Assembly: GCA_037893225.1 (NCBI GenBank)
Contig: JAZGUH010000153.1
Span: forward strand, 1,488,001-1,552,000
Origin: Hippasteria phrygiana
Lineage: Eukaryota > Echinodermata > Asteroidea > Valvatida > Goniasteridae
DNA: 64,000 bases
Direction of reading: 5' to 3'
The position numbers and the translations under genes were made by a program. This document shows, piece after piece, positions 30,897 to 44,500 of the stretch (the first letter of the stretch is position 1; the number at the start of each line of letters is the position of its first letter). The notes under the pieces were generated by a model. The model saw only the letters and a list, made by a program, of their open reading frames with translations. It was not told where the DNA came from and did no database searches.

Positions 30897-31277
30897 CGTA
30901 TTGGGGAAGTACGACTACGTGTGTGACGTGTCAATGTGTGTGACGTGTGTGACAGGTGATGACAGCATGCGTTTGACATATGGCGTGTCTACTTCGGCAG
31001 ATGTTTATTACGGTAAGTGCGACTCACACTTCGCGCGCGGTCAAAAATGGACCGTGGCCTGTGACAGTTCCAATTTTCGATTTCCTGTTCAGGATAGTGC
31101 GTGAGAAAGAAAAAAACACACACACAAAAAACACCGTCAGTGTCAAACATAATATTAGACATTTCCCCTGCATAATCAGATTGTTACAGACGTTGATATC
31201 GTTAATTTTGGGCTCATCCTTAAAATCACTCTCTCCTCGGAGATCTGTTCTATAGGATACAGATATTGTCATGGTAA
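30897..31277. other. Intergenic, nothing recognised
   Basis: TGTGTGACGTGT words occur near 30920-30960. No supported gene. Confidence 0.3.
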
Positions 31278-31514
31278 ATGTTCCACAGACTTATCTCTCC
31301 ATCTTGGTTTCCTCCAGTTGAGCGTAAAACTCGGCTTTCCGCCTGTTCCATCCAACCAATACACTCTAGGCCCTATAGCTGTACAAAAAGATATGCCAAT
31401 AGCTTTCCCTATCATTCTGTATCTCTAAATTCTTTGCCTAGTGCATGTTTCACTTCTTCTTACGATCTTTCCTGCTTCAAGAGGAATCGCAATTCCTACC
31501 TCTTGTATCTTTGA
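31278..31514 (+). pseudogene. Possible 3' fragment of a non-LTR retrotransposon ORF
   Basis: The translation ends RYANSFPYHSVSLNSLPSAC followed by a Ser-rich segment, a FKRN motif and YLLYL. This resembles the C-terminal end of I/Jockey/L2-type reverse transcriptases (SFFP....WNSLP, then FK, then YLL). The catalytic domain is absent. Assignment rests on this short match only. Confidence 0.4.
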
Positions 31515-32354
31515 TTCTTTTTCATTTTGTAGCTTTGTACCTCGAGTGGCGTTTTAGCCTTGTTCCGGGCGAACTTGCATAAAAAAGAAACATGGAGTAA
31601 TGCCGAAATAATAGTCGATTGCCGGATTTTTGTTTCACATGATCGCAGGCCTACATTTGCCATAAGCAACTGTGCATTCTCTCATCAAAATGGTAACTGT
31701 TTAATCCTTTCTCCTCATTATAAAGGCGCCGTGGAAGCCCGCGATTTGTTAAATTTGGGACTTGCCATGTCTGAAATTATCGCACGATATTCCGAAGGGC
31801 GCAGACCAGTAAATAGGCCGAAAATTGCCTACGCCGGCCAAATCACGATTTGCGAGCCCTCAAATCGTGACTACTTTTAGGGGATCATTCTTTGGATGGA
31901 AACTTCTCCCAAAAGTCATTGGTTGCTCCCTATAAAAATTGAACAGAAACTGAAAAATGATGAAATAAGCTTTAATTTGATTAACAAATTTAATCTCAAA
32001 CACATTGGAGAGTCATAAGTATTTTCCCTGAATTTTGGAAGTTTGCGTATTTATCATTGGAGTCTATGGAAGTTTATTTACTGGTGTGCAACCCTAACAG
32101 TAATGCACGGGCCATTTGTTTCTTGTATTTCATTCTAACTGATTTCAAATGTGTAGATTTTGCACAGAACCACCCACCCCTCTGCGTCGACAAACCTCTC
32201 AAACTATAGCATTATAAATGATGGGGAACCTCAGAAGGTGAGACGGGAATAAACACGCCCCTGTTGCCGTATGTGAGGAAGTCACATCTGCTGAAGGCCT
32301 TTTCACACTAGAAAAAATCTCGGGGGTGGCCCCGGGGCGACGCGGGGGTGAGAA
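31515..32354. other. Intergenic, nothing recognised
   Basis: A 106-codon ORF at 31560-31880 has no recognisable motif. At 32290-32354 there is a GC-rich arm similar to the palindrome that follows. Confidence 0.3.
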
Positions 32355-32525
32355 TGTGCGACGTTTCACACTAGCCATTTTCGCTCTGGGGCCACCCCCG
32401 AGATTGGTCTCGCCCCGGGGCGAACTCACCCCTGCTCCAGGCCAGAGGTGAGATTTTTCGACCCGGGGCGAAACCGATCTCGGAGGTGGCCCCGGGGCGA
32501 AATGGCTAGTGTGAAACGTCGCACA
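32355..32525. mobile_element. GC-rich foldback palindrome
   Basis: TGTGCGACGTTTCACACTAG at the left pairs with CTAGTGTGAAACGTCGCACA at the right. The pairing continues through CCATTTTCG and the GGCCCCGGGGCGA blocks. The block is 171 bp with almost full-length inverted symmetry. TTTTCACACTAG also occurs just upstream at about 32299, suggesting a broken larger element. Confidence 0.75.
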
Positions 32526-33529
32526 TTTCGTACAACCCGGGTTGAGAAACAGGTGGTCCCGACGTAATTTACAAAATAATTCCAAAGGTCATGTCAAAGC
32601 GCGCGCTGTTTTTAATTGTACAGCTTGGCCGAAAGCGCAGCGCCATATGAAGCATACACCGTCTAAAATGTGATCATCTTGTGGTGCTCGTGTGGTACCG
32701 TCCAAATGTTTGTTTATGTATCAGTCCACAGGAAGGATTTATTTCTCGTCATTGAGCCTGCGAATGAGCAATCACGGACTCACCAAAAGGCTGCACTGAT
32801 TGGTAGGTTAAGAAATTCCGCCGCATCTTAGAATTACTGCAAGATTGGTTTCTCGATTGGAGAAGGCAAGATATAGGCCTATAAATAGTTGTGAGGATTG
32901 CTGTCTCTCAATGTTGATTCTGCTTCGCTATATCCCATCAGTCATTGTTGCCATGGCTATAACAGCACAGGAATACGTTCATTTTTGACCGTCGATTTTT
33001 ATTAGTCAATTTCTATCGGAAAATGATTGATGCATGTACTATTTGGGGCCAAATTGGGAGCTATATTGCAGGTGATCGATTTTCGGCCATGTTTTTTTTT
33101 CAAGTTTTACTGAAATGCAGCCACATTTTGCTCTTGTATTTAAAAAAATAGAAAACTTAAAAATAAATAAAAAATTAACAAGGAATTTAGCATACATGCA
33201 CCTTTACCAGATACATTTAATTGCTCTGATCAAGGGCAAGTCTTCTGCCTACCCTGAAAAAATAAAATCCGGGGTGTTAAGGATGTTCATATTTTACTAC
33301 AGATCAGTAACAAGAGAAGATTACCCACAGTAGTGTTTTGTTTTGAAGTGCGTGGGTTACGAGTTTGTTAAACAAATCCACAACCTGAAAAACTCCAAGG
33401 AAAGCACTTAAAACACGTTCATATTGAACTTTTGATTTTCATATTTGCCTTTTTAAAGATATAGGCCCTGAGATCAAAATGTGGCTACTTTTCTGTAAAA
33501 ATGAAAAGTCTTGGCTAAAAATCGATATC
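32526..33529. other. Intergenic, AT-rich
   Basis: No supported gene or bounded repeat. Confidence 0.35.
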
Positions 33530-34330
33530 AGGCAATGTAGCCTCAAATTTTGCCCCAAATAAGACATGCATGCAAAACCACGAGTAACCTAACAATAGAA
33601 AAGTATTTATGAAAAACGACAGTTAAATATAAACGTGTTTTAAATATAATAAAACAACAACAACTGAAATGTGATCTCGAATTCCATTAAAACCGTGTAT
33701 GGATTCATATTGTCTTATCGTAGTTCGGGCAAAATGTATAATTTGCTGTGATGAACAGATAGACTCTGAATGTAGTCTCCGACTTTATCCCAGAAAAGTC
33801 ACGAATGCATTTTCACTGGTAAACTATTCAATGAATAGGCCTGTTTGAACAGCGAAATTATATTTCCTAGGAACTTAAAAACATCAAAAGCAAAACTTCT
33901 GAATTATTATGAAATACCTTATTTGACTGTAAGTAAATAATAGTCTCAAGTATCCTGTGAAATCATCTGCGACCATCGTTGGGAAAAACCTACCTTTTAA
34001 AAAAATACTGAGCCTAATTTATCAACTTTAGTTTGTTTTGGTTACACATCCGTGAACGGATGCAAGCCATCAGCTAGTCTAGATCCCGACCTGGTAATTC
34101 CCTGACGTTAATAAATTGCTCCGTTTTATCTGAAGTATAGGGTCAGGTAACTAGACTACAAGAACAGCATTATTTTCTCTTTTTATTTGTTTTCTCAGCA
34201 TCTATGCACACAAAACTTTAAACGGCCAGTCTTACAGTATTTGCTATAAAATAATAACCCCCAAATCCATTCATTTCTGAAAATTACATGAAAAAAAAAT
34301 GTTGTATAGGCCTACTGCCTTTAAGTACCG
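33530..34330 (+). repeat. Dispersed repeat family F, copy B
   Basis: Aligns with copy A (17665-18490) from GCCCCAAATAAGAC to the end, through CTTCTGAATTATTATGAAAT, CAGTCTTACAGTATTTGCTA and AATAACCCCCAAATCCATTC. The TAGTCTAG palindrome is present at about 34074-34157. Non-coding. Confidence 0.7.
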
Positions 34331-35263
34331 TATGGTGCCGTACATGAACAGGCCGGAAGTCATACAAGAAATGGAGGTATGCGATAAAAATAATAGATAC
34401 AAGACGTAATGACGTCACGCTTTGTTTACATTACGTGATTACGTATTAGGTCTATTACTATAGATTGTTTTGATGACAGTTAATATCGACGTTTTAACAC
34501 CTGTTCCCTTGCACATAATATATCCCTCCTGCTATCCGTCAGAGCACGATGCTCCTTTCACAACCGCGCACGCTATACTGATTATTTTCTTTACTGTGAA
34601 AAAATCTTTACTGTCTTGATAATACTCTCTTATACTTGTAAGTTATTAGTCCGAACCGGTAAAGCATGAATTACAGACTAAACAGCAACATTCCTATCCA
34701 GGCGATAACCCATTACTTACTTGCTTGTCTATCGGTTATTCAGCGCCCTTCTATAGTTTCCATAAACAACAGCTCTTCCCACCTGTCCAATAATTTCCTG
34801 ACGATAAACGGAGCACACTGTTTGAAACGCCGAGACCTCATCTCACTATCGGTGTACCCGCGACCTGCTTTCAAATTTACAACTCCAACATGCAAAGCTC
34901 CAAACAGTACCTAAAATCTGGTAGTTGCCGCACACGTGATGTTTAAAATGGGCAACTTTCCACATCTGCATCACCGCCTCAGGACTTACGTCTCAAGTGC
35001 CAGGTTTTTTGATTTGCCTCTTGCGCGTGAATTCGGCGAATTTGTTGAGACTAGTTGGTGTGTGTGAGACGAAGACGTTCACACCGTCCAGAAACTCAGA
35101 AAGTGATGATAAAATATGATAGTCAAACTTTAAGTCAGTTCGGTTGGGGTACCGCACGTACAAAAAAGTGGAGGGAGGGAGAGCGTTTGAAACAAAAATG
35201 GAAAAGTAACAAATTTTATCAATCAGAATGTGCCAGGATGTATGGGAACTGTTCAACTTTCCT
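34331..35263. other. Intergenic with unassigned ORFs
   Basis: An 82-codon ORF at 34666-34914 (+) and an 87-codon ORF at 34993-35256 (-) have no recognised family. The minus-strand ORF has fairly protein-like composition (SEFLDGVNVFVSHTPTSLNK) and could be an exon, but nothing else supports it. Confidence 0.3.
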
Positions 35264-35343
35264 CCAACCCTAACCCTAGCCCTATAGCCCTAAACCTAAC
35301 CCTATACACTAACAACGCTAATCCAATCATATAACCCTAACCC
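35264..35343. repeat. Degenerate telomere-like (CCCTAA)n tract
   Basis: Reads CAACCCTAACCCTAGCCCTA, then further degenerate copies, ending CCCTAACCCC. It is an interstitial tract of the animal telomere motif, probably an old repair scar or simple-sequence expansion. Confidence 0.75.
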
Positions 35344-35803
35344 CAGTGGCTTAAATCCGTGTCGGCGACTGAGTGGCATGGGTGAGGGCACGTGGGGGAT
35401 GTAGGGTGACCAAAATCCCGGCCGGCCAAAGAAATTCGAAAAGCGGGGGAGGGGTGGGGGGAACTGGAGACATATGACACTAGGGGCGCTGTTCATGATA
35501 CAAATGTCTGGTTACCCTATGTATGCAGTGTATACATCTAATGAAAATATGCACACTTGTCCCTATGCCTGACAAAACAACGGTGGATTTAAAGTTTTTG
35601 TAATGTTTGTTTTCCGTTTTTTATACATATCGACTGTTGAAAAGTTAAAAGATAACCTCGAAATCAGCATTTTTTTGTTACTCACCGCACAAATCTTGCG
35701 GGGATGATCCAATGACCCATTCCCCACTGGTCAAAAAGTGGGGGGGGGGGGGGGGGGGGGGGGGGTGATAATTACCATCTTTCCCCGGGGATTTACGCCC
35801 ATG
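35344..35803. mobile_element. CAGTGGCGTAAATC hAT-type MITE, copy 2
   Basis: Ends CAGTGGCTTAAATCCGTG and GATTTACGCCCATG. Flanks CCTAACCC and CCTAACCT form an 8-bp target duplication with one mismatch, within the telomere-like tract. Same body as 19897-20455 but without the nested 187-bp insertion. A ~30-base G-run lies at about 35740-35765. Confidence 0.86.
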
Positions 35804-35814
35804 CCTAACCTATC

Positions 35815-36010
35815 CATAACAACCAATCAATCAAACATTTATTTCCATAATCAGCAATGAAATATATACAAAGTTAAATTCAAAATAGACATAATAACAA
35901 GTCGAATATTTAATTACAAAAGCTGATATGGAGACATATTCAAAAGACCGAAGGCTTGAAATGCCTTTAAGCAAACAGACTGGACTAAACATAGACAACG
36001 TTTCGAGTTG
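35815..36010 (-). repeat. Possible 3' tail of a non-LTR retrotransposon
   Basis: On the minus strand the sequence ends GGAAATAAATGTTTGATTGA followed by TTGG. This pattern (AATAAA, then TGATTGAT-like simple tail) is typical of CR1/L2-type 3' ends. No coding part is recognisable. Confidence 0.35.
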
Positions 36011-36345
36011 ACAGTCAGTGTTAATTTCGGTGGCGTCTGGTAAATATTTTTTTTGGTGCTTTTCTCATGTACAGTTTTGGGAAATTTTCATTCGTGCAAT
36101 CATTACGGGCGATTACGAATTATGAGATTATTTTGTTCAATCAGAATGAGGCGAGGTACCGTACTTTCTCATCCAGAGTCTACAAATGAACAAAACGAAG
36201 ATGATGTGGCAAAGGCTGACGAAACTTTATATTTTTTTACATTCTAAACTGCATTTGTTTGGAACCAGTTGTCGCGCCAACTGACGTCAGACTTCGGTAC
36301 TCTATTAATCTTACTTCTTGCCACTTTTTTTCCCGCCATCCTTAT
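36011..36345. other. Left flank of the giant TIR element
   Basis: A 64-codon ORF at 36053-36247 has no recognised domain. Nothing else. Confidence 0.3.
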
Positions 36346-37041
36346 CACTGTGAATGGCCTGGATGTGATTTCTCTACAAAAATGGAAAGGTGACTCGCCT
36401 GGATGTGATTTTGGTAGGGATTAGCCAATATCACATCCACACCACTAAAATCACATCCGAGCCAGAAATCACATCCAGGATTAAGTCGTTAAATTCCAAG
36501 ATCACATCCTGTGTTAGCACCTTGCCAAAATCACATCCACTGTCTGGCCACTTAACCAAAATCACATCCAGTGTCTGGGCCCTAGCCAAAATCACATCGT
36601 GTTTTCGCACCTCTTCAAAATCACATCCAGGATTAAGTCATAAAACCCAATATCACATCCTGGTTGCCCACTAGTCAAAGATCACATCTGTCAAAGGGGA
36701 TTGACAGCTCTATTATTCAATATCACATCCTTGTGGTCAGGCGCACAGCCATAAAGCCAAGATAATAATCCCTGACTATAACAGCTATGTTTACCAATTA
36801 ATTATGGGTCAACAGTGGCCAAGATAATTAGTTTGTCTGTAGCCAGACCATGCTTACCGTTATGATTACATGTACATGTTCTGTTATGTGTTGCTACATG
36901 TAGGGCATTATTTTTAGTGTTGACACATGATAGAGGTAGAAAACGCCTGTTAAAACAATTTAATGATATTTATTTGATTGATAGTCTCTGAAACTAGATC
37001 TTGGAAGATCATTTTCCTGTCTTTTAAAGTCATGGTAATAT
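36346..37041 (+). repeat. Left terminal inverted repeat with ATCACATCC word array
   Basis: Contains two outermost GGATGTGATTT words facing inward, then about eleven AAATCACATCC words in the opposite orientation at about 30-bp spacing (36428-36730). The inner half is unique arm sequence, which matches 45511-46219 in reverse complement. Confidence 0.85.
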
Positions 37042-40000
37042 CTTTTCTTCAGTAAATTGTTCATTGCAAGCGCATGTTTGTAGACGAAGCCATCCAATGG
37101 AAAATTAGTAACTAGGAAAACACAACCTCCGTGAATGAACCTACAATTGTATCTTTAATGGCGTAACCAATACCAGTCTCACAAAGGCTATAGTTTTACC
37201 GTTTGATTGGTTGATTTCCCCATCCATACTGTAATTCCTTACATCTGCCTGTCATACCACTCAACCTAATAACATAATTGATGATGGAAACCTGCAACAC
37301 CCCCCTTATATGCTTTGAGCAACGTTTGTATTAAAAGAAGTTAGCATTGTTGTAATATGCCAAAGAAACCACACATATATTAAAACTATATTTATAACAA
37401 TTTTGCAATGCATGACGGACAATTTCTATTTGATTTATTATTGTGTCATTTCTATAAACCCACAACTTATTGTTTCGTTCACAATGGCACAATACAATGT
37501 TTCTTTCAACAAAATTTTCTGAAATACCTTTTGGATTTTACCCCTTTACATGTATTATATGGACGCTTCCAAATTAAAGCAAATCAAATTAATCAAACCA
37601 ATATAATCGTGGAAAACCACAATTTGTTAACTTAAATTAGAATGTAAATTGTCAGTAGCTACTTCTGTTGGGCTTAGATTAAATTCAGAAAAAAATGACA
37701 TCAAGTGCTGTTATGTTTAAGAAGTAAAACAAGAGTCGTCCCTGAAAAGACTTATGTTCCCAATATGGAGGCTATTTATTTATTTTTCAGAAAATCAATA
37801 TTCACAAATAGATAGATACACATAACAGGGGTACACATGTACATGTACAGTTAATTAAAAACAAAACAGTTGATCCTTTCTGGGATAGCCTAATAAAGCA
37901 ATTTTTAAGGCGTATTTCCATTGGGGTACCGGCGGTCACATTTGTGCACAAACTCCAAATAGAACGCTTCAACTTGGTATGAAAATACCTCATTTTCATT
38001 TGAAAAATGACAGTTGCCAATCCATGACATTCATGTATTATTTGACATTGCTCAACCGTTAATCCTTTTGAATTATGATATATGGTCATGCCTGAAGATT
38101 AGAGTTGTTTAGCTTCATTTTAAAATCTTTAAAAATTCATTACTGCAAGTTATTTCATCTAATGAATACATTGATTTGAATTGTTCGTATGTTAAAATGC
38201 GACCCCGTATTTATGTACACTGAACAACTTTACAATTTCCCGAACACTTTTCACTACTTGTTGCAATTTCTTTGTCATGACACCAAAATGAAGCCATCGC
38301 AATAATAATGATACTGCTAAATCACACTGGAATCAATTTGAACGATTTTGCATCCATATTTCACATTAAAAAAGTACCGATAGACCAAATAATTAGGCAT
38401 AATTTTCACGTCAGAATCTTTCACAGACAATTGCTTCTTGCAGGTCTCCATGTTAACTAATGCAATAGAGTCGGCCGACAGATATGGACAATCAACTGCC
38501 ATGGACACACTTCTGTCAAAAAATCTAAATTCGGCTCTGATTGGCTGACGTGTAGGGTCGCATAAAATTTGAATTCACCCATATATCAAACATTCGCTTT
38601 GTAGCATGTGATGGGCTTCATTGATAATCTAATTCCACCAAGTGCGCTTCCACAGTATCCTTGTGTAGGTTATCATACATACATACAAATTATTTACTTC
38701 TTGAAAAGGCTTTAGTTGTCAGCTGAGCTAGACCAGATGACATTTTAACCTGTTTCACAACATCGTACATAAATTACTCCAATGATGGACATGGCGATGA
38801 GAGTTTAAAATTGTAATGTTCTTCAAAGGTGTACAACCGTCTTCCACAAAACGGGGGATTTTCCCTTTTGGGAAAACTGCACCATCATCACAAGACACGA
38901 AGCAGTATGGTTGTTTTTGTAGATGCAACATTACTCACATGAAATTAATGTGACAATCCTTTAAATAGAGATGTATCATGCAGTGGTGAAGAAAGTTCAC
39001 TATTGTTCTCATTTGCTTTAAGACTGGAAAAAATAAAAACGATGTATGCCTGCAGTAGCAAGTTTGGAGAACAGCCCATTAGAAAATCTAGGGTATATCC
39101 TTTTCAACCCCAGTGGGTTTGAGTATAATTATAAAACACACTCCTCCCATGTCCAGCCAAGATAATCCCCATAATCACTTAAATAAACAAACTCCTGTGA
39201 CCAACACATCTCCCTGGATGAGTGCTGGAACTATTTTCATTGCAGACCGTAATGGTCGTTCTCTGTCATTTCTTTATTGATTTTTACCATTAGAAAAAGA
39301 AAACAAAACAACATCTCACACATGTAATGATTTTAATATTTATATCGGCTTATATCATGATATTAAGTTGCACAAAAATGAAGTGGATTCATTCAGGCAG
39401 GATCACTTATCATACTCCTAATGGGATTAGTGCTGATAAGAATCCTAATCTCTCAGGCTGCTGACTCTGCTTTAGACCAGTCAATAGGGTTGGTCAGGTT
39501 GGCTTCTAATCAAAGGATGTATTCATCCATGGAGGATTCCTCCATGATTCATCAGACAGTGACAGTCAATGGATTTTTAAAAGTCTCCCCATACATGTAA
39601 ATGCTCCATGCAAAAGCTTTGAGTGTGTAGACATGGTACATATGTATAAAAGATACAATTGGCTACACTGTTGATTCTATAAAAAATGAGTTAATGGTGA
39701 CATATTTCTCTTAGTCAATGGCTATGTGCTTTTGAAGTCTGTACAAGTTTGTTTGTCCCAGATTTGCATGAAGAATGTCACATGATATTCAACAGATGCT
39801 ATGATAAGCTAATGTTTATAGTTAATTGTGGTTCTGCCAGCTTAAAAAAAATGGATTTTCAAAAATGCGAATGTTAAGGGACACAAATTGTTATACACAA
39901 CAAAAGACAGAGGACAATGCCTATATGTGCCACATGCAGTTTTTTTCATCAACTCTTTTAAATAATGTACATGAGTTATATCCCTTTCAGAACACATCCA

Positions 40001-41524
40001 TGTTGAGTTGACAACCAGATCCTACGAAATGAACTTACTTAAAAACATTTTATGACTTATATTTTTTGGGTGCATTAGAAATTATGGAAAGAGGTGTACA
40101 ATTGGCTGAACAACAGTTTTTATATGACTTGATTTTAAGATTTTACAATCCATATGAACATTAAGTGGTTAAAAATCCGAACAGTTCCTGTTAGTTTCCA
40201 TTGTACTCATGCAAGTAAGGGCCCGAACTCTGCCGACTTGTGATTCATTTTGTTGGGCCACAATGTATGTCATGATGTTTACTTTATTTGACATTATTAT
40301 TTGGATCGCAGCTTATATTATCCTTGACTACGTGTATTTTGGATTGTTATGTTCTCTATTTTTCATCTTATGTGCTGTTTTAAAGGGACACATTGCTTTG
40401 GATTTTGCGATTCGGGCTATAAAACTGAAATGGATATGGTTGGGAAGCTTTTTTAAAAGTAGAATATAAAGATTCACATAACTATCCCTTCAAGTTGCGT
40501 GGTTTTTGTTTAATTTCGTGACAAATAACGTACGGTCCGCCATAATTTGTGACTCCACAAAATGGCGGACGGTGTTCACCAGTCGTATTTCCAGTCGCAT
40601 CTGGTTGAAGTACGTTCTGTTGATCCATTTTGATGTACTGTGGCACGGCGCGCAGCACTGGCGATATGTGTCGCGAGGTAGAGAATTGTACCTGGCGATC
40701 ATTTGATAGGTTCACAAGGCCACTGGCTGCAGCGCCAGCCTAAAGACTCTTACAGCGTATTTTGCGCATTATTTAGACGGTGGTATTTACTACTGGAAAT
40801 AAGTCTATGTTTCGCGGGTCAGATGTCAGGGGTCAGCGACCAATTTATTGTTTTGTAATCACCACTCACTATATTTACAACACATGTTTTTTTGCATGAA
40901 CAACTCTTATAAAAGATAAGGAACATTTCCAAACAGCAACATTTCATGACATTTGAAGGCAATTTACGTGTCCCTTTAATTGTTAGATATATCCAACATT
41001 GTCCAAGTGGTCTAGAATTTAGAAACTCTAAAAACATGGTTGATAATATATACACATGTACTTTGCATATGTCCAATTCAAGTAGCCTTTTTATCAAAAG
41101 ATTACATGAAAACCTATGCATGTACATGTACTTTTTCTTAGAATTTGTTGCACTACATCATGAAGGACGGAAGGAATAGAGCAGGCTGTGATGGCTCAAG
41201 ATACATGTACTTGGCTGATTTGAACAAATGGAGTACCAGAAGTACATGTACATTGTTCTGTTTACATGCAGTTTGTATACTACATGTGTGATGTGTAGGT
41301 GCATGCTGGCATCTTCCTCAGCCAGTTTCCAGGAATTGCCCATTCACACCCCACTACTTAATTCCTCTTATCAGTTGTGTCAGTGTTTGTTATGCAGATC
41401 AGGAGAGCCATAAAACCTGCATGTACATGTACATGTATGCATGCCCATAGGTGTGCATCATGTACTGTACATGTATGCTGAAATGCTTGCTCACTTTTAC
41501 AGTACACTACACTGCAATGCCCTT
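37042..41524. other. AT-rich interior of the giant element
   Basis: Only short ORFs (up to 102 codons) with no recognised domain. TACATGTA words become dense from about 41030 to 41480. One bounded insertion lies inside (40384-40975). I see no gene; this could be captured host DNA or the decayed remains of a transposase region. Confidence 0.4.
40384..40975. mobile_element. TTAA-flanked MITE nested in the giant element
   Basis: Ends AGGGACACATTGC and GCAATTTACGTGTCCCT, flanked by TTAA at 40380-40383 and 40976-40979. 592 bp. The middle (about 40490-40740) is CpG- and GC-richer than its surroundings. TTAA targets fit Kolobok- or piggyBac-type transposases. No supported ORF. Confidence 0.78.
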
Positions 41525-44500
41525 ATTTTTAGTATTGAAAACAATGCTTGAAGCATGTTTCTTCCCATATGTGCTTGGGTAGGATTTTGTCATCTCACGT
41601 CAAGTTTCATAACAGTCGACCCATCGGTGCTCATTTTATAGCCAAAAAGCTAAATTTAATTATTATACTTTATTATTTGAAACAAGTACCGGTACCCTAA
41701 AAATGTAATGTTTGGCCATAACATTTGAAATTTTGCATGAAGGTCCTTTTTCTTCCCTTATGTGATTGGGTAGGTTGTTGCGACATCTCGCGTTAAGTTT
41801 CATCAGAGTGGACGCATCGGTGCTCATTTTAGAGCCAAAAACCTAAAATTTTTAAGTTTAGTTTTATACTTGGAACAATATACCGGTAATGGAACAAGTA
41901 CCGGTACCATAAAAGGTCATTTTTGGCCATAAAATTTGAAATTTTCAATGAAGGTCCTTTTTCTTCCAGTATATGATTGGGTAGATAGTTGCGACATCTC
42001 ACGTCAAGTTTTATAAAAATCAACTCATCGGTGCTCATTTTAGAGCCAAAAACCAAAATTGTATTATTGTACTCACTACCAGTACCCTAAAAGGTCATTT
42101 TTGGCCATAAAATTTTAAATTTTCAATGAAGGTCCTTTTTCTTCCCATATGTGATTGGGTAGGTTGTTGCGACATCTCATGTCAAGTTTCATATTACAGT
42201 GAACGCATCGGTGCTCATTTTAGAGCCAAAAACCAAAATTTCATGATTGTACTTTAATAATTGAACAAGTACCGGTACCCTAAAAAGTCATTTTTTGCCA
42301 TAACATTCGAAATTTTTAATGAAGGTCCTTTTTCTTCCAGTATATGATTGGGTAGGTTGTTGCGACATCTCACGTCAAGTTTCATAACAGTGGACTCATC
42401 GGTGCTCATTTTAGACCCAAAAACCAAAATTGTATTATTGTACTCACTACCAGTACCCTAAAAGGTCATTTTTGGCCATAAAATTTGAAATTTTGCATGA
42501 AGTTCCTTTTTCTTCCCATATGTGATTGGGTAGGTTGTTGCGACATCTCACGTCGAGTTTTATAAAAATTAACTCATCGGTGCTCATTTTAGACCCAAAA
42601 AGCAAAATGTCATCATTATACTCTATAAATGGAACAAGTACCCTGAAAGGTCATTTTTGGCCATAAAATTTGAAATTTTCAATAAAGGTTCTTTTTCTTT
42701 CAGTATATGATTGGGTAGGTTGTTGCGACATCTCACGTCAAGTTTCATAAGAGTGGACGCATCGCTGCTTATTTTAGAGCCAAAAACCTAAAAAATTTAA
42801 GTTTAGTTTTATACTTGGAACAATATATACCATGGAACAAGTACCCTAAAAGGTCATTTTTGGCCATAAAATTTGAAACTTTTAACGAAGGTCCTTTTTC
42901 TTCCAGTATATGATTGGGTAGGTTGTTGCGACATCTCACGTCAAGTTTCATAACAGTGGACTCATCGGTGCTCATTTTAGACCCAAAAACCAAAATTGTA
43001 TTATTGTACTCACTACCAGTACCCTAAAAGGTCATTTTTGGCCATAAAATTTGAAATTTTGCATGAAGTTCCTTTTTCTTCCCATATGTGATTGGGTAGG
43101 TTGTTGCGACATCTCACGTCGAGTTTTATAAAAATTAACTCATCGGTGCTCATTTTAGACCCAAAAAGCAAAATGTCATCATTATATACTCTATAAATGG
43201 AACAAGTACCCTGAAAGGTCATTTTTGGCCATAAAATTTGAAATTTTCAATAAAGGTTCTTTTTCTTTCAGTATATGATTGGGTAGGTTGTTGCGACATC
43301 TCACGTCAAGTTTCATAACAGTGGACTCATCGGTGCTCATTTTAGACCCAAAAAGCAAAATGTCATCATTATATACTCTATAAATGGAACAAGTACCCTG
43401 AAAGGTCATTTTTGGCCATAAAATTTGAAATTTTCAATAAAGGTTCTTTTTCTTTCAGTATATGATTGGGTAGGTTGTTGCGACATCTCACGTCAAGTTT
43501 CATAACAGTGGACTCATCGGTGCTCATTTTAGACCCAAAAAGCAAAATGTCATCATTATACTCTATATAAAATGGAACAAGTACCCTAAAAGGTCATTTT
43601 TGGCCATAAAATTTGAAATTTTGCATGAAGTTCCTTTTTCTTCCCATATGTGATTGGGTAGGTTGTTGCGACATCTCACGTCGAGTTTTATAAAAATTAA
43701 CTCATCGGTGCTCATTTTAGACCCAAAAAGCAAAATGTCATCATTATATACTCTATAAATGGAACAAGTACCCTGAAAGGTAATTTTTGGCCATAAAATT
43801 TGAAATTTTCAATAAAGGTTCTTTTTCTTTCAGTATATGATTGGGTAGGTTGTTGCGACATCTCACGTCAAGTTTCATAAGAGTGGACGCATCGCTGCTT
43901 ATTTTAGAGCCAAAAACCTAAAAAATTTAAGTTTAGTTTTATACTTGGAACAATATATACCATGGAACAAGTACCCTAAAAGGTAATTTTTGGCCATAAA
44001 ATTTTAAATTTTCAATGAAGGTCCTTTTTCTTCCCATATGTGATTGGGTAGGTTGTTGCGACATCTCATGTCAAGTTTCATATTACAGTGAACGCATCGG
44101 TGCTCATTTTAGAGCCAAAAACCAAAATTTCATGATTGTACTTTAATAATTGAACAAGTACCGGTACCCTAAAAAGTCATTTTTTGCCATAACATTCGAA
44201 ATTTTTAATGAAGGTCCTTTTTCTTCCAGTATATGATTGGGTAGGTTGTTGCGACATCTCACGTCAAGTTTCATAACAGTGGACTCATCGGTGCTCATTT
44301 TAGACCCAAAAACCAAAATTGTATTATTGTACTCACTACCAGTACCCTAAAAGGTCATTTTTGGCCATAAAATTTGAAATTTTGCATGAAGTTCCTTTTT
44401 CTTCCCATATGTGATTGGGTAGGTTGTTGCGACATCTCACGTCGAGTTTTATAAAAATTAACTCATCGGTGCTCATTTTAGACCCAAAAAGCAAAATGTC

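Noticed and set aside
36401..36730. Evenly spaced ATCACATCC words as a CRISPR array
   Set aside because: The repeat is only 9-12 bp, degenerate and changes orientation; it lies in a transposon arm of an animal genome.
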